Below the pieces are notes generated by a model. It saw only the letters and a program-made list of their open reading frames with translations. It ran no database searches and was not told the origin of the DNA. A program made the position numbers and the translations under genes. 64,000 bases of DNA. Source: Isoetes taiwanensis. Its lineage: Eukaryota > Streptophyta > Lycopodiopsida > Isoetales > Isoetaceae. Below, one piece after another: positions 33,251 through 45,111 of this stretch. The stretch lies in assembly GCA_021234155.1 (NCBI GenBank), contig JAJEKV010000111.1, positions 1,492,968 to 1,556,967 on the forward strand, read 5' to 3'. Numbering within the stretch: position 1 is the stretch's first letter; the number at the start of each line of letters is the position of its first letter.

Positions 33251-34829
33251 TGTGGCGTCCCCTACTCGTTATACGGTGCACTCACCGTATACAAGCGAGT
33301 TCTTCCCCACACCAGCTCCATCTTTGTCTGAGGGCCCTCCACATATCACTTTGCACCGTAACGGTCTCGGTGGGAAGAGTGAAGGTGTCATTCTACCCGT
33401 CTCCCTCGGGGCCTACCTAGGCTGCGAAGCGTAAACATACATGTCGATTAGCACATACATCAACATCCTGTGACCATCTCGAAGGATGGTCCTCCTCATA
33501 TCTGCATAGACAAAGATCAGCACATCACATAGGGGATCCTACCCAAGGCTCAGACTCAAAGGATGACTGACGGCTTGGGTCTCCGTGAGTTCGTTGAGGG
33601 CATGTAATTCATGGCAATGGATTTGGCCGGCATAAGAACATGGCATAGGTTGTCCACTCCATCCGCCCCTCCACATTGCACACTTTGCGGAGTAGGGTTG
33701 AAAAGTGTTGGGACCCTTTGTAGCCGCCCGGATGCATAGCCGAAGGGGCTATTCCCGGGCCTCATCCTCCCGATTCGATGGGGCGGTAGGGGATCACTCC
33801 CTCCGAGAGATCTACATGCTAACTCAAGGTGACTAGAGGGCCCTTTGCCGTATTGACCGAACCCACCGGAAAGTGTACACCACTTCACGGGTGTCGAGCC
33901 CATGCCTTACCCGCACTCAGTGGTAAGCCATTAGACCTAGTCACAATGGTCCCCGGTAGGCTTTACACACCAGGGGGACCGTTCAAGAGTCAGGACATGA
34001 ACCTCCTTCTTAGCCAGTCTGGCCCCTTCACCCACAACCAGGTGTGGCTCTTGTACACAGGCCGAATCTACAGTGTGCTAGAGAGGCTACTCTAGGAGCA
34101 TCAACTACAAGCTTTAGGGCCTCTACCCCCCTTCCCAATACAAGGAGTTCACAGAGATACATCATCCAAATACATCACAGAAGAACTAAAGAACTAGATC
34201 TAATCATAGAGTTAGGTTCTTTAGTTAGTGTCCGAGATCTAAGATCTAGATAACTACTATGGGCAATTTAATAGTCTAAACCTACTGATTCTATGACTAG
34301 AAGACGGTTTAAGCTATTAAATTGACCAAATACCTGATCCTTGAGTGGCTCCTCCTGACCTGAGTTCAACCATCCCGCTTTGGCCGAAAGCCGATTGGGA
34401 GAACCCGATGGTGCAATTAAGGCTTGGGGCGGCGTCACGGGGCGGTTTTGGCTCTGGGGCAGCCAAAACTGAGCTCTAAAACCCTAAGGACGAAAAACTA
34501 GCAAGCTAGGGTTTTCCTACCCTAAATAGACATGGGGTTTAGGCTAGGGTTTCCATTTACCCAATTTGGCATGTGGGATAATTGGAAAGGCCCCACTTGC
34601 CTTTAATGGCTAGGTGGCAAAATATGCCAACATGGAAAGGTGTGCCCTCATTAATGTGCACATGTGCACATTAATAATATATGAACACTCCTAGCAAGTT
34701 GCCCCCTAGGGCTACTTACCTGGCTATCCGTTGGCGTACCGCAATCGGGTGGCGCGTCTGCCGCGTGGCGTGGCGATTACAATGTGTACGCCCGGGAGCT
34801 GCGATATCTTTGTCTTTGGAACGTCCGCG
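33251..34829 (-). repeat. 5' LTR of the gypsy element (right copy)
   Basis: Starts TGTGGCGTCC on plus and matches the left LTR throughout. Its right end reads acgtccgcgatcgg, where the left copy gives acgtcaca then interior; end damage or miscall makes the last bases uncertain. The promoter is expected here, but no TATA could be assigned safely. Confidence 0.88.
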
Positions 34830-34834
34830 ATCGG

Positions 34835-35759
34835 GGATTTATAGGGACATTTAAATGGCATAGGCTTAGATGTCATGAATAATTTGCTAACATTGATATA
34901 CTTGATGCTAGATTACCTATGGAACTGCAAGTACAAGCTTTATCTTTAGTTTGATATGGCAGAGAAAAGATTATACAGAGGTCAACTGAACAATCAAACA
35001 CACTGCTATCAAAATAATTATGACTATAGCTACTGGACAGGGACACTAAAAGGAAAGTTGATGCAATGGTTAAGTGAGATTCTAGAAAATGAAGTGGTTT
35101 GGGCCAAGGAATTTTGCAAGGGAACATACCTCATGAATGTTGGATAACAACAATAGGGACATGACTGATACACAATTTGAGTTCTATAGGGAAAGTTATT
35201 ATTATTATAGGGGAAGAGGTGATTGTTATGGCACTATGATTCATTTGATGGTCACATGTAATTCAGATAGGTTGCTAGAGATAGTTGACTGGGGAAAAAA
35301 TCAAATTCTTATATATCAGCCTCAAAGTCGAGATCATCTCCACTTCCGAGACTTCTATTCTTTATCTTTGTTTCACCCAGAGGTACAGTGGCTTAGATGT
35401 ATCTCTGTAGGTGAATCAAATGTTTGCAAGACTAACACACTACAGTCAAGGATGGATTCAAGACCTGAGACTTTTATTTCTTTTTCCTGATATGCTGAAG
35501 GCAATCACAAAATCTTGAAACTTGACAAACTTCTATTAAAACCTAATGGTTGCGATGCCTTTTTTGTTTTTGATGAAGGCAAAACAAATATATCATGAAA
35601 ATGTGGACATTATCTCTATGATCATGTACCTCATTTCCATAATTAATGATTAAAAAGCTTCATTCTCAAAAAAAAAGGGGAACACATTATATGTCCTAAG
35701 GTTTCACACAAGCAGACAAATTCAACAGTTATACAGGCTGGACCAAGGAAACCTATCAG
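34835..35759 (+). other. Unrecognised stretch with partial open frames
   Basis: Frames at 34,956-35,147 and 35,137-35,490 overlap and may be one decayed reading. The second holds a Tyr-rich segment (ESYYYYRGRGDCYG) and DWGKNQILIYQPQSRDHLHF. They are not similar to the neighbouring gypsy proteins. No family recognised. Confidence 0.3.
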
Positions 35760-38311
35760 TGGCCGAGGAATTCATAAGCTTAAGGCTAAATGTTCTAAGG
35801 ATTATGGAGAGGCAGGCAATGGATGGCTATATTGAGGGGTTGAACAACAGCATTAAGAGATTGGTCTGGGCCATCAACCGAAGACAGTTGGGGAGGCCGA
35901 GGACAAAGCACTGAGCTTAGAGGAAGCACCGCCGATCCCAGGGCAGAAACAATCGTTCTACAAGGGGAAAGCAACATGCTCTTATCCACCCAAGCAAACA
36001 TCAACCATATCAACATGGAAATAGTCTCAGGGATAGATGGATAAGAAAGGCTCATATAGTGACCAGAAGAATCAAGGGGGCCCAGTGGAGAAGTCAGTGA
36101 AATATTTTCTGGATAGTATTCCCAAGGAAAAGAGGGAAGAGTGCATCAAGAAGATGTTTCAGATGCTTCCAACCGGGACACCGTACAAATGATTGCCTGT
36201 TTGTTATGCAAGCAGCAATGGCAGAACTTATACATTGGGAGTCACCAACAGAACTGGATGACGACGACGATGACCAGCAGGAGACACAAGACTACTTAGA
36301 GGGTGAGTGTAGAATTTGTGGAGCCATTGAGTCAGTTAACGTCCAAAGTCAGTCCAAAATTATTTCAGCAGAGGGAATCATAGATGATAAGCCCTATGTA
36401 GTTCTCATAGACACAGGTATCTCCTACAATTTTGCTTCGCCCAGGTTAGCAGCATTGTTGAAATCCAAGACCCTCTAATTGAAGTTAAGGTACGTCAGTA
36501 TGGCGCGTAGGGCAATTCGCCACATCAAAGGAAGAAGAGTCAATTTTGACATAGACCTAAGCGGGACCAAGTTGACTATGGGGGTAGAGGTCATGGACAT
36601 TGTAAGTATGACTTTATAGCAGACATGGAGTTCTTAAAAACCAGCTAAGGCAATGATCGACTGCGACAAACATGAGAAATCGATCATGGCACCCGACGAC
36701 AACTATTTTGTGGTCAAAGGTAAGGAAGCCCTTCTGTAATGCAGTGTATATTCTTGAAGCAGTTGCACAAATACGTAATGATAGATAAAGTTAGCACATT
36801 CTTAGGCTAGAGACCAATGAGCCTGATCCGAAGTAGCAAGGGGAATCAAGCTTGAACAGTTGCCTAGGCCAGTTGTGAGACTAATCAAGGAGTGCTATGA
36901 TGTTTTTCCAGATGAAATCCATGAGTTGCCACCCTATAGAGGCGTGGAATGTAAAATTACACTAGCACCAGATGCTAAGCCTATTAGTAAGGCTCCTTAT
37001 GTGATGAGAACTCCAGAGCTAGCAGAGCTCAAGAAACAATTGCAAGAGTTACTATAGAGCTGGGATTCATTAGCGCAAGCATATCACGCTTCGAGACACT
37101 CATTCTCTTCAAAGAAGAAGGTCGGAAGTTTAAGAATGTGTATCGACTAATGTCAGTTGAATAAGTAGATGGTAAAAAATACGCTTTGCATAAAGCAGAG
37201 ACTTGATGGACCAGCTCCAGGGAGCAAAAGTCTTTTCCAAGATAGACTTGAGATCAGGTTACTATCAGATAAGAATCAAGGAAGAAGACATTCATAAGAC
37301 CGTCTTTAGAATGCGGTATGGGCATCATGAATTTATAGTCATGTCTTCCGTCCTACCAAATGCCCCAGCAACGTTCATGAAGTTGATGAACGAAATCTTC
37401 AGGAAGTTCTTGGACGAGTTCATCATCATCTTCTTCGATGACATCCTGATCTATAGCAAGTTAATGGAGGAACATGTAACACATTTAACGAAAGTCTTGG
37501 AGAAGCTAAGACGGCACCGTCTGTCGGCAAACTTTCTAAGTGCCATTTTGCAACGAAAGTTGAATACCTAGGCCATGTAGTATCAACCGAGGATATAGCA
37601 AATGATCCGGCAAAGATCGAAGCAATAAGTAGTTGGCCAGCATCGAAGAATGTAGCTGAAGTAAGAAGCTTCCTCGGCCTCGCGGGGTACTATAAGAAGT
37701 TTGTGAAAGGCTTTTCCAAGTCGGTAGCTCCCCTATCAGATCTCACTAAGCATCACAAGGTGAAGGACTGGGTGGATCATTGGGCCAAGAATGTTCAAGC
37801 TTCTTTCAACAAGCTCAAGGAAGCATTGACAATGGCCCTGATATTGAGATTGCCGGATCCAGATAAAGACAAGCTTGTGGCAACTGATGCAAGCAAGATA
37901 GCCACAGGGGGAGTACTTATGCAAGAGGGTAGAGTCGTAGCATATAGCTCCAAGAAGATGAATGAAGCAAAGCAGCACTACCCGACACATGATCAGGAGC
38001 TCTTAGCTGTCATCAAGGTCATACGCATATGGAGGCATTATTTGCTGGGAAAAAAAATTCAGCTAAGAGCTCCTCACGCGACCACTCCTCAATTAAAGAA
38101 ACGTTGGATGGAGTTCCTGGAAGAATATGACTTTGAGATGTCATACAAATCAGCAAATTTGAATCTAGTTGTGGACGCACTATTGCATCGGCCCTTGACG
38201 ACTAGAGTGCATTGTAACACCATTTCAACCCTCTGCAGCGGGTTTGGCAAGACGACTAAGGATGCGATCCCCTCTAGCAAAGAATTCCAGGAAATACGGG
38301 CTAGTCTTTGA
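35760..38311 (+). mobile_element. Older truncated Ty3/gypsy copy of the same family (gag to RNase H)
   Basis: Plus strand: gag remnant (AMDGYIEGLNNSIKRL near 35,815), protease (VLIDTGISYNFASP near 36,395-36,440), [20 protein letters not shown] (about 36,905), RT with [10 protein letters not shown] (FFDD at 37,431-37,442), and RNase H ([20 protein letters not shown] at 37,880; [15 protein letters not shown]). Integrase, chromodomain and LTRs are absent. Stops and shifts are spread evenly, unlike the patchy breaks in the younger element, as expected of true decay. Confidence 0.9.
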
Positions 38312-38452
38312 GAGGAAGCAAGAACAGAAAAGGAAGTTAGGCCTACAAGAAAATTAGCCCCCTGGTGGGTAGACACCCTAATTGCCCAGTGAACCCCAAA
38401 GAGAAGACACCATGTGGAGATCATGAGTGTTAACCAACGTTCGACAGTGTGT

Positions 38453-38476
38453 CAAATTGGGCGCCCGCCCAATTTG
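38453..38476. repeat. 24-nt palindrome
   Basis: caaattgggc-gccc-gcccaatttg: 10-bp perfect arms around a 4-nt loop. A degenerate version lies at about 38,823-38,847 ('ctgggtgctcgcccaatttg'). They may mark the ends of a short repeat inserted after the truncated gypsy. Confidence 0.8.
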
Positions 38477-40160
38477 CCTGTGTGGTCCCCCTGCTAATCC
38501 ATCCATTAGAGTTATACTATGTGTTAGATCAATCTTATGAGGGAATGTAATCGGGCATCTGCGAGGGCCAGTAAAGAATATGCCGGGGCAAATCGGCAGG
38601 TACTATGGCTGTTTGATAACTGGCGGGGCATAGGTGTGTGTATAGTTATCTTATGTTGTCATCTTGTTATCTGTATACGTGGCTTTCATGTATATAGCCT
38701 TGTGGGAGGCAGTACTTGTTCTGTGTACTCTGATGGTTCGATGTGAATACAAATCGAAATTTTTGGTACTGACCTGACGTATCAGTTACTTGCACTAGAA
38801 TATGGATGCCCACTACAAGCTAAACTGGGTGCTCGCCCAATTTGTCCAAGGATTTGTGCCCGATAAATGAATAAGTAAAAGAGAACTCATCGAATAAGGA
38901 CCAACCTGTGACTGCCTGGGCTTGCCTTTCTTTAGTTTGTCATAAATGGCCCATTGGTTACATAGTTGCTGGACCTACTCGAAGAAGACATCCTCGTGAA
39001 TGGCCTTCTTCACGATGTCGTTGCTTTCTTGGCCGATCTTGACATACTCAGTAGGTGTCATATTGCCTGCAAGTACATGGCATCTCCTCTTGGCATAGAA
39101 GAAATATATCAAGTTTGCCAATTCCTTTCTCTCTGGTGGCCATTCAGAAGCCTAATTGATAATCATCTGTGCTATGGTGATGGTATGGTTCCCATTCACA
39201 ATCCAATACTCTACTTCTCCAAATCAGAGGCTCTTTTCCATTTTATATCCCTGTTAGTTTCAGGATTAAACAACACCACATCTGCGCAAGGGGGATGCAT
39301 TGGAATCGATGTGAACGAATCATACAGTTTTCTAGATGCTCAGGGCTACCCTACAGGTCACGTTTGTGGGGCCTGATGCATCCTAAAAATGTCCACCTCT
39401 ATCTCAAACTCCACACCAAGAGGATAAATTCTCTTTGTGTTTAATACTGACAATAGCACTCTAGGTCAGCTCATGCCTGCTTTCTTGTATCAGCTCACAT
39501 AAGAAGTTGAGCCCTTCAGATTTGCAATCTCAGCCACTCAGAATCATTGTTGCTATCATTCTCTCCACTAACTTCACGTGAACTGGATGGAGGAGTGGCT
39601 GCTTAGAGGATGATTGTTTAATTAGCTCCTTCCGCAAATGTTTTTCTGGTTTCATGGACTCAACATCTTTAGAGTAATCTCCCACTTGAGCACTACTATC
39701 AAGGGATCGATTAGACCTCTTCATTCCACCGAGCAATAGCATAGGTGTACTTCATGTCCCCTTGATAGGCATCTTTTCCTTCTTGTGCTGGGGTCTAGGA
39801 CTTCTCTGTGCTTTTCTCTGCTTCAGGCATCTTAGAGGTGTCGTATCTTGTTTTCAACCACTTTGAATCATACTTTGGGTTGAATCTTCCCCTGTTACTC
39901 TATGTATGGTGCATTCAACCTGTTCTACTTATGGTCAACTATCCATTGCCTGACTGTAGATTCAAGATCCCATGGCTCATGTTGCTTTGAATTTTTTCCA
40001 CGTGGCATGATCTCGACCCTTGATCAGGTCCAAGATCCTATGGCTCGTGTTGAATGCTCAGCCCTTAAGAGGAGGCTTTTAAAATTAGTATAGTGTTTGG
40101 GAGATTAGAACTTTGGTCATTGCCTCCCATTCTAACCACTAGATCAAGCATTGATTCATT
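38477..40160. other. Stretch without recognised genes
   Basis: The open frame at 38,966-39,376 (136 codons) and the minus frame at 39,742-39,530 show no motif I recognise. A diverged direct repeat ('caagatcccatggctcatgt' at 39,963 and 'caagatcctatggctcgtgt' at 40,030) lies near the end. Confidence 0.35.
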
Positions 40161-40530
40161 CGCAGCATGCATACACGCCTGGCGTGAACTGGCAATCTTC
40201 TGCGTGACCAAAACGCTTCTGGCGTGCATTCAGTTGGCAATTCACAATTCACAGCATGAATACATGCCTGGCGCGAACTGGCAAACTTCTGCATGACCAA
40301 AACGCTTCGGGCGTGTATTCAGCTGGCAATTCGCGCCTGGCGCAAATTGGCAGCATGAGTACAAGCCAGAAACAATTTGGGCACACAAAAGTTTGTGCCA
40401 ATTCGCACCAGGCACACAGGCGCACGAATTGGCAATCTACTGCGTGCCAAATTTGCTTGTGGCGTGTACTCATGCTAACAATTCGCGCCAGGCGCGAACT
40501 GACAGCATGAATACACGCCTGACCTAGTCT
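40160..40530. repeat. GC-rich repeat cluster with 'cagcatgaatacacgcctgg' units
   Basis: Units start near 40,167, 40,251, 40,351 and 40,503, each opening with cagcatg(a/c)(a/g)tacacgcctgg or a variant. They include 'cgcgaactggcaa', 'ttctgcgtgacc' and 'gcgtgtattcagctggcaat'. Some parts occur in inverted orientation (e.g. 'gcgtgtactcatgctaac'). Related scraps ('acgcgccaggcgtgtgttca', about 43,637; 'ttcgcacctggcg', about 43,810) lie 3 kb to the right. Confidence 0.8.
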
Positions 40531-40946
40531 ATTGTTGTTATTCCTACTTGATATATCTAAATGCCACATAATATACTAACCTTTTATAAAGGAAGACTTC
40601 TCCCATTTTGTTTAATGTTGCACTAATCTTTGCGAGGTCCTCTGTAGGGGTATGGGGGCTTAGAAACTGACACCTCCTATAGTTGTAATGAAGAAGATAC
40701 ATGGTTTATCCTGTTTGCTTAGCCTGGTTGGATAGGGATCGTTGTGCTTCAATAGAATGCTATCCATCAATAATAAGGAAGCATACATTTGGGTTCTCCA
40801 CTGTAAGCTCCTCCAGCGTTGTCCACTGAAGTGGAGCATCCTTTTTCCTATCCCAAGGAAGCACGTCTGCTGGCATAAGGACTTGGCCTGGATTCCTCAC
40901 TATCGCCCTCAAGATTTCTCTTGCATGTTCAGGGTTATACCTCCTG

Positions 40947-41648
40947 CTAATAAAGTTGACTTATGTGATCTCTCACCAGACTGTCAACATGGATGGGATG
41001 TGTAAAAGATTGGCCAAGTGGATAGTTGTCTGCATACTTGACTAACCTACTCATTGCCTCCAGCTGCGATTTTTTTTTGGACTCATTTTCTGCCAGCATG
41101 CCATCAACTGTTGCAGCAGGGATGTCCTTTCCTAAGTCCAGCAATCTTCGTACATCCCTGATATTGATGCTTCAAGTCTTCCAGATAGTAACTGGGAAAA
41201 GGTCCTCACAAAGCTCTCCTCATTGCAGACACCCCTTCACTTATAGACACTGGAGTGAGAGCAGTATTTTGAGGCCATCCATACTTGAAACATGACTCAG
41301 CACTCACATCCTTCTTCATCAGACCATCTTTGAAAGCTGTTGCCCTGGCATGTGTAAATCTGACGAGATCTTTCTTGTGGTTCTTCACAACCTCCACTAG
41401 GAGTTGACAATATATGTCATTCTGCTCCTCACAAGTGATAAGAATATCTTGTTTCTTCATGAGATCGGTCTCTTTCTTCCTGGAGTGTAACACAAGATCC
41501 ACCTTACCATTTGTTTGCCTACGTCAATATACCACTCCACATTGTCATCCATCTTCTCCTCGGGGCATCGAAGATCTGTGTCTGCTCTGATAATGAATCC
41601 GCTATCATCCATCGACAATGCATAGGATACTGCATTCTCGTTAGGCAT
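40947..41648 (-). pseudogene. Decayed ORF of unknown family
   Basis: Three minus frames follow each other: 41,648-41,457 (SMDDSGFIIRADTDLRC), 41,502-41,206 (LHSRKKETDLMKKQDILITC; HKKDLVRFTHARATAFKDGL) and 41,144-40,947 (GKDIPAATVDGMLAENESKK). The residue composition suggests one protein of about 230 residues with two frame breaks, soluble and charged. I do not recognise it; it could be a transposon accessory protein. Confidence 0.35.
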
Positions 41649-42179
41649 TCCCTTCTTCTATGAGCTTGAGGTCATTGGAGTATCTTCCGAGCCTCTTGCT
41701 TTCTTAAGGAGGTATAGCAATTACCAATCGGTTTTTCCTCTTCTTCCCTGCAAACGAGGGTGCTATACACGCTTAGCGCAATTTTGAGTGGTCTACCATT
41801 CCAGCCAGACCAAACTATAAAGAATGTCATACAGTCGCCAATTACAGACAGACTAATCACACGTAGGACAAAAAAGAAAAGACCGAACAATCACTAATGG
41901 GCAGGCCAATTAAACACGGGCAGATTAATTTCTCACTGTCAGACAAATTATAGACAGAACAATTAATCACGGGCAGGACAATTAAACATAGGAAGGACAA
42001 TTATACGAAGTTAATTCATTGTCAGAGAAATGATAGACAAGAGTATGAGCAGCTAGCAGAAGATTCATTGACGAAAATAAAGAACAAACACTGCACAATA
42101 AAGAAACCAATGAACAGAACCCTAAACACTGAACAAAGAATCGAACAATGAACGAACGACACAAAGTATGATGAAGAAT

Positions 42180-42246
42180 ATTGACCTTGAGCAGCTTCTC
42201 TCGTGGCTCGGCCAGAGTTCGGAGCAGCACGACCTTTGGGCGGCAT
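42180..42246 (-). CDS. Possible short first exon
   Basis: ATG at 42,246-42,244 starts MPPKGRAAPNSGRATREAAQ and reaches a good donor (CTCAAG|gtcaat on the minus strand, about 42,184). Basic, Pro-rich N-termini of this kind are common in transposon proteins. It could lead into the decayed ORF at 41.6 kb, but no acceptor in the right phase was established. Confidence 0.25.
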
Positions 42247-42853
42247 TTTTGCGACGATCTTGAGTGTCTCAGAGTTCTTGAGTTCTTGAGCACCTCGAAG
42301 TTCATGAGTTCTTGAGTGCTTTGGAGCAAGTCTGCAATCAAAAAGCAAGAAATAAAATTCAAAAACTTATAGATTTCCATAAGTAATCGAACGGTCGGGT
42401 TTGGTTAGTCGATTCGACTTTGGATCGACAGGTTTCATTCAGATCGACTTTGGATCAACCATCCGATAAATGCTAGCGATTATCTAGGCTTCGCGGATCG
42501 ACTTCGAATCGACGATCAGAAATCTTACGATTGCGCCTAATGGACGACACGCAATTGTACCGGCAGTTAATATTTCAACGACCGCCGTATTATGAAATCC
42601 AAAATTAGATTTTACTCAGCCACTAAAAAAAGCAGTACAATTAACGGATAATTTGAAACTGCCACCTAATCCTGCCGTCAGCCTTTCTTGCCATTCGAAG
42701 AACTCGAAAGAACTGGGAAGAACTCGGAAAAACTGGGAAGATGCCTGCGCCTGAGTGATGTCGAGCACCTTCATGTAAGTTCATCTACTCTTCTGGATCG
42801 CCCGCTGCAATTTAATCCCATAATCTTACGAGATTGAACAGCGTTGGAGAGGA

Positions 42854-43141
42854 ATGTTACATGTGACGACGAATTTGAAGAGGAGGGTGGGAAATTGCAA
42901 GATAGAATCAGTCGATCTGGAAGCAGTATGCCATGGAGTTCCTTTGGGAAATGATCATGTGAAGATCCTAGTTACCAGTTGCCATTTCAACGATGAAGCA
43001 TTACCCAGAAGGCATCATGATGGAGACATAGTCGGAGAAAGCATCGGAACCTTTGTTGCATGGCCAGTAATTCACTTAAAAAAGGTGAGTTTTATTTTTT
43101 CGGAAGAAATAGAGGAAGATGCATTAGAAGAAGTAGATTGA
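42854..43141 (+). pseudogene. DUF8039-like fragment of a plant transposon protein
   Basis: Reads CHGVPLGNDHVKILVTSCHF, then GDIVGESIGTFVAWPVIHLKK. The pattern G-V-P-L-x(4)-V-K-V ... G-x-I-x-x-A-x-G-x-(F/Y)-V-x-W-P is that of the DUF8039 domain found in many plant transposon-related proteins (family knowledge). It is a single isolated domain with an acidic tail (EEIEEDALEEVD) and stop. Neighbouring sequence gives no transposase. Confidence 0.5.
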
Positions 43142-43311
43142 GTACATATACTAAGATGATCAAGCTGATTCTATCATATGTATAAAATTAATACGCTTGC
43201 AGTAAATTTCAAAACTATAAGGCCTGCAGACCAGACCATTCAGGAATTTACAAAACACTAGACACTCTTTACATTTTTTTAATTAGATCTGTGCGTTATT
43301 CCTCAGTAGTA

Positions 43312-43791
43312 TCAAATGCTGGCACAGGTTGTAACAAGAGAAGCTGGCACACAAGAATCTGGAAAATTAGATGGTGCAGCTATTGGGCTATTACCCAAAA
43401 TGACTTGGAGCTTTACAATTCTCATTCTCAGCTGAGCATTCTCTATTTCAAGCCCCTCCAGAGCACGACATAACTCCTCATTGAATAAGCCTATGCTTGT
43501 AGCCATCCCCAAACACATCTCACCAAGAACGATCATATTATGGCGGTAAATATCAAGACCTTCACGAAACTATAAGATTGGTATAGGCCTTGGCACAAAA
43601 TGTCCTTCTGGCACAGGAGGAACTTCAGTTGAATACGCGCCAGGCGTGTGTTCAAACTGCTCAACCTCAGTGTCATTAGAGTTGACGCCAGACGTGGGAG
43701 GTGGGGGCGCCTTCTCCACCCCCTCGATCATGAGTCCTGGCATGAGTCTCCACCCCCAAGGGTGAATTGGACTAATTTGCAATATAAACAT
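43312..43791 (-). pseudogene. Two-frame remnant with a coiled-coil segment, unknown
   Basis: 43,791-43,570 is Pro-rich (KAPPPPTSG; VPPVPEGHFVPRPIPIL). After a stop the same strand reads LGEMCLGMATSIGLFNEEL and LEIENAQLRMRIVKLQVIL (43,536-43,312), a short heptad pattern. Possibly the N-terminal region of a retroelement protein. Part of the nucleotide sequence overlaps the dispersed 'cgccaggcgtgt' repeat, so the Pro-rich part may be repeat-encoded. Confidence 0.25.
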
Positions 43792-44214
43792 TTTTCACAC
43801 AAACTTAATTCGCACCTGGCGTAATTTCAAAACTTCTCAAAACTAAGATTGAAAGAGCGAGAATTCAAAACAGTTTCTGAAGAAATTAAAGTACAACATT
43901 AAAGTAAGAGTAGAAACATATTACAGAAATTAAGTCTTTATATTATCAAAAAAATATATTACAGTTAAGTTGAAGAAATTAAAGTACAACATTTAAGTGA
44001 GACTAGAAACAAATTACAGAAATTAAGTCTTTATATTATCAGAAAAATATATTACATAAGAAGGGCCTTTGATTAGAGTTGCCTAGCTCTTTCATTCAAA
44101 GTTCAAGGCAGTTTAAGGAGATGCCTAGCTCCATTCAAAATCTTAAGGTGAAGCCTTTTTTGGAGATGCCCAGCTCACTTTCATGAACAAAAAACTAAAT
44201 AACAAAAAAAAAAA

Positions 44215-44748
44215 TCAGCCCTCATCCTCCTCGTCTTCCTCTTCGCTTTCTTCTGCCATCTCCTCAAGGATGGCTTCTGTAACATCTTCATCATCAGAGG
44301 AGGAGAGGGCATTCATGATAATCTGCTTCTTCTCTTCTTCCAATTCTTCGCACCACTTCTCATCCGCTTCCTTCATTTCTTCTGCTTTTTCGATCTCCTT
44401 CTCCAGCTCTTCATCAGAGTCTGCTGGTATATGGGGGGACTTAGGGCTGTTAGTGCTGCTACTGAGATTTGGATTTCTTGGGCGAAGCTTGCCCTCAAGA
44501 AAGAGCTCCTCGCATTCCTCTGGACTATGGTGCGGAAGGCAGCCACACCGGCATCTGTGGGAGGGGGGAAGGGATTTTGAGATCAATTTCCAGGATTGCA
44601 CTGCTTGTGTTAAACATTTGGAGGTTTTATGCATCATGCCATGGCCTATAGCCTGCATTGAGTTTATAGGAGATTTCCTTTTACCAGAGCCAGAGGTTGT
44701 GGATGACACTGATTTTCTTAATGCACCTCCAATAGCTGCCAGGACCAC
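44215..44748 (-). CDS. Hypothetical acidic protein with Cys cluster
   Basis: An open frame of 177 codons: basic N-terminal part (SGSGKRKSP), a CRCGCLPHHSPEEC cluster that could bind metal, then a long Glu/Asp-rich tail (EELEKEIEKAEEMKEADEK to EESEEEDEEDEG). The tail predicts a charged helix. The complementary strand reads as poly-Ser over the same span and is a shadow, although its right-hand end overlaps the start of the DUF7869 element. Family unknown; could be a transposon accessory gene. Confidence 0.35.
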   Translation of the reverse strand: MVLAAIGGALRKSVSSTTSGSGKRKSPINSMQAIGHGMMHKTSKCLTQAVQSWKLISKSLPPSHRCRCGCLPHHSPEECEELFLEGKLRPRNPNLSSSTNSPKSPHIPADSDEELEKEIEKAEEMKEADEKWCEELEEEKKQIIMNALSSSDDEDVTEAILEEMAEESEEEDEEDEG

Positions 44749-44779
44749 ATTTTCAGAAAAGAGGGCACACTCAATGGTG

Positions 44780-45101
44780 AAATATTATCCTAGAAAGAGG
44801 TCCAAGTCAAGTAGTGATTGTTCACGTGAAGCTATGGCTAAGGTAAGGGGAATGGAATGTTGTTGGGCTAATTGTGTTCAAAAGTTTGAAATTGATGAAT
44901 TGGTAGAAGCAAGAGCCACCTTCTAAGAGTATTTACTTATGATGAGAGGAGGACTTACATGTACTCCATTCATGAGCTTGCACTTCAAGATGAAAAATAT
45001 CCAAAGAAAAAAAGATACTTACTGCTAGGGGTATGGATATGTAAAGTTGCATGGATAAATATTCATGGCATTCCAATTTCATCTTGGCAAAATTGGCAAG
45101 C
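44780..45101 (+). pseudogene. DUF7869 protein, N-terminal segment
   Basis: Frame to 44,926 holds CCWANCVQKFEIDELVEARA, a C-C-x3-C module typical before the 'xxRxxF' helix. A TAA at 44,924 stands where an aromatic residue is usual. A second frame reads RYLLLGVWICKVAWINIHGI, then PISSWQNWQASHA, ending exactly in the target site of the poly(A) insertion. Confidence 0.65.
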
Positions 45102-45111
45102 AAGTCATGCA

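Larger units (their letters stand above)
21596..34829 (-). mobile_element. Complete chromovirus-type Ty3/gypsy retrotransposon (about 13.2 kb)
   Basis: Two LTRs of about 1.57 kb flank, on the minus strand, a primer binding site, a long leader with an extra ORF, gag, protease, RT, RNase H, integrase with chromodomain, a noncoding spacer of about 0.8 kb and a polypurine tract. The left flank GTCGG (21,591-21,595) and the right flank ATCGG (about 34,830-34,834) may be the 5-bp target duplication with one difference. Reading frames are heavily broken, mostly in GC-rich patches, although LTR identity elsewhere suggests youth. Confidence 0.92.

Noticed and set aside
44183-44926. 247-codon plus-strand frame beginning poly-Ser
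   Set aside because: The Ser runs are the complement of Glu/Asp codons of the acidic minus-strand ORF; only its right end (after about 44,780) is real, as DUF7869 N-terminal sequence.
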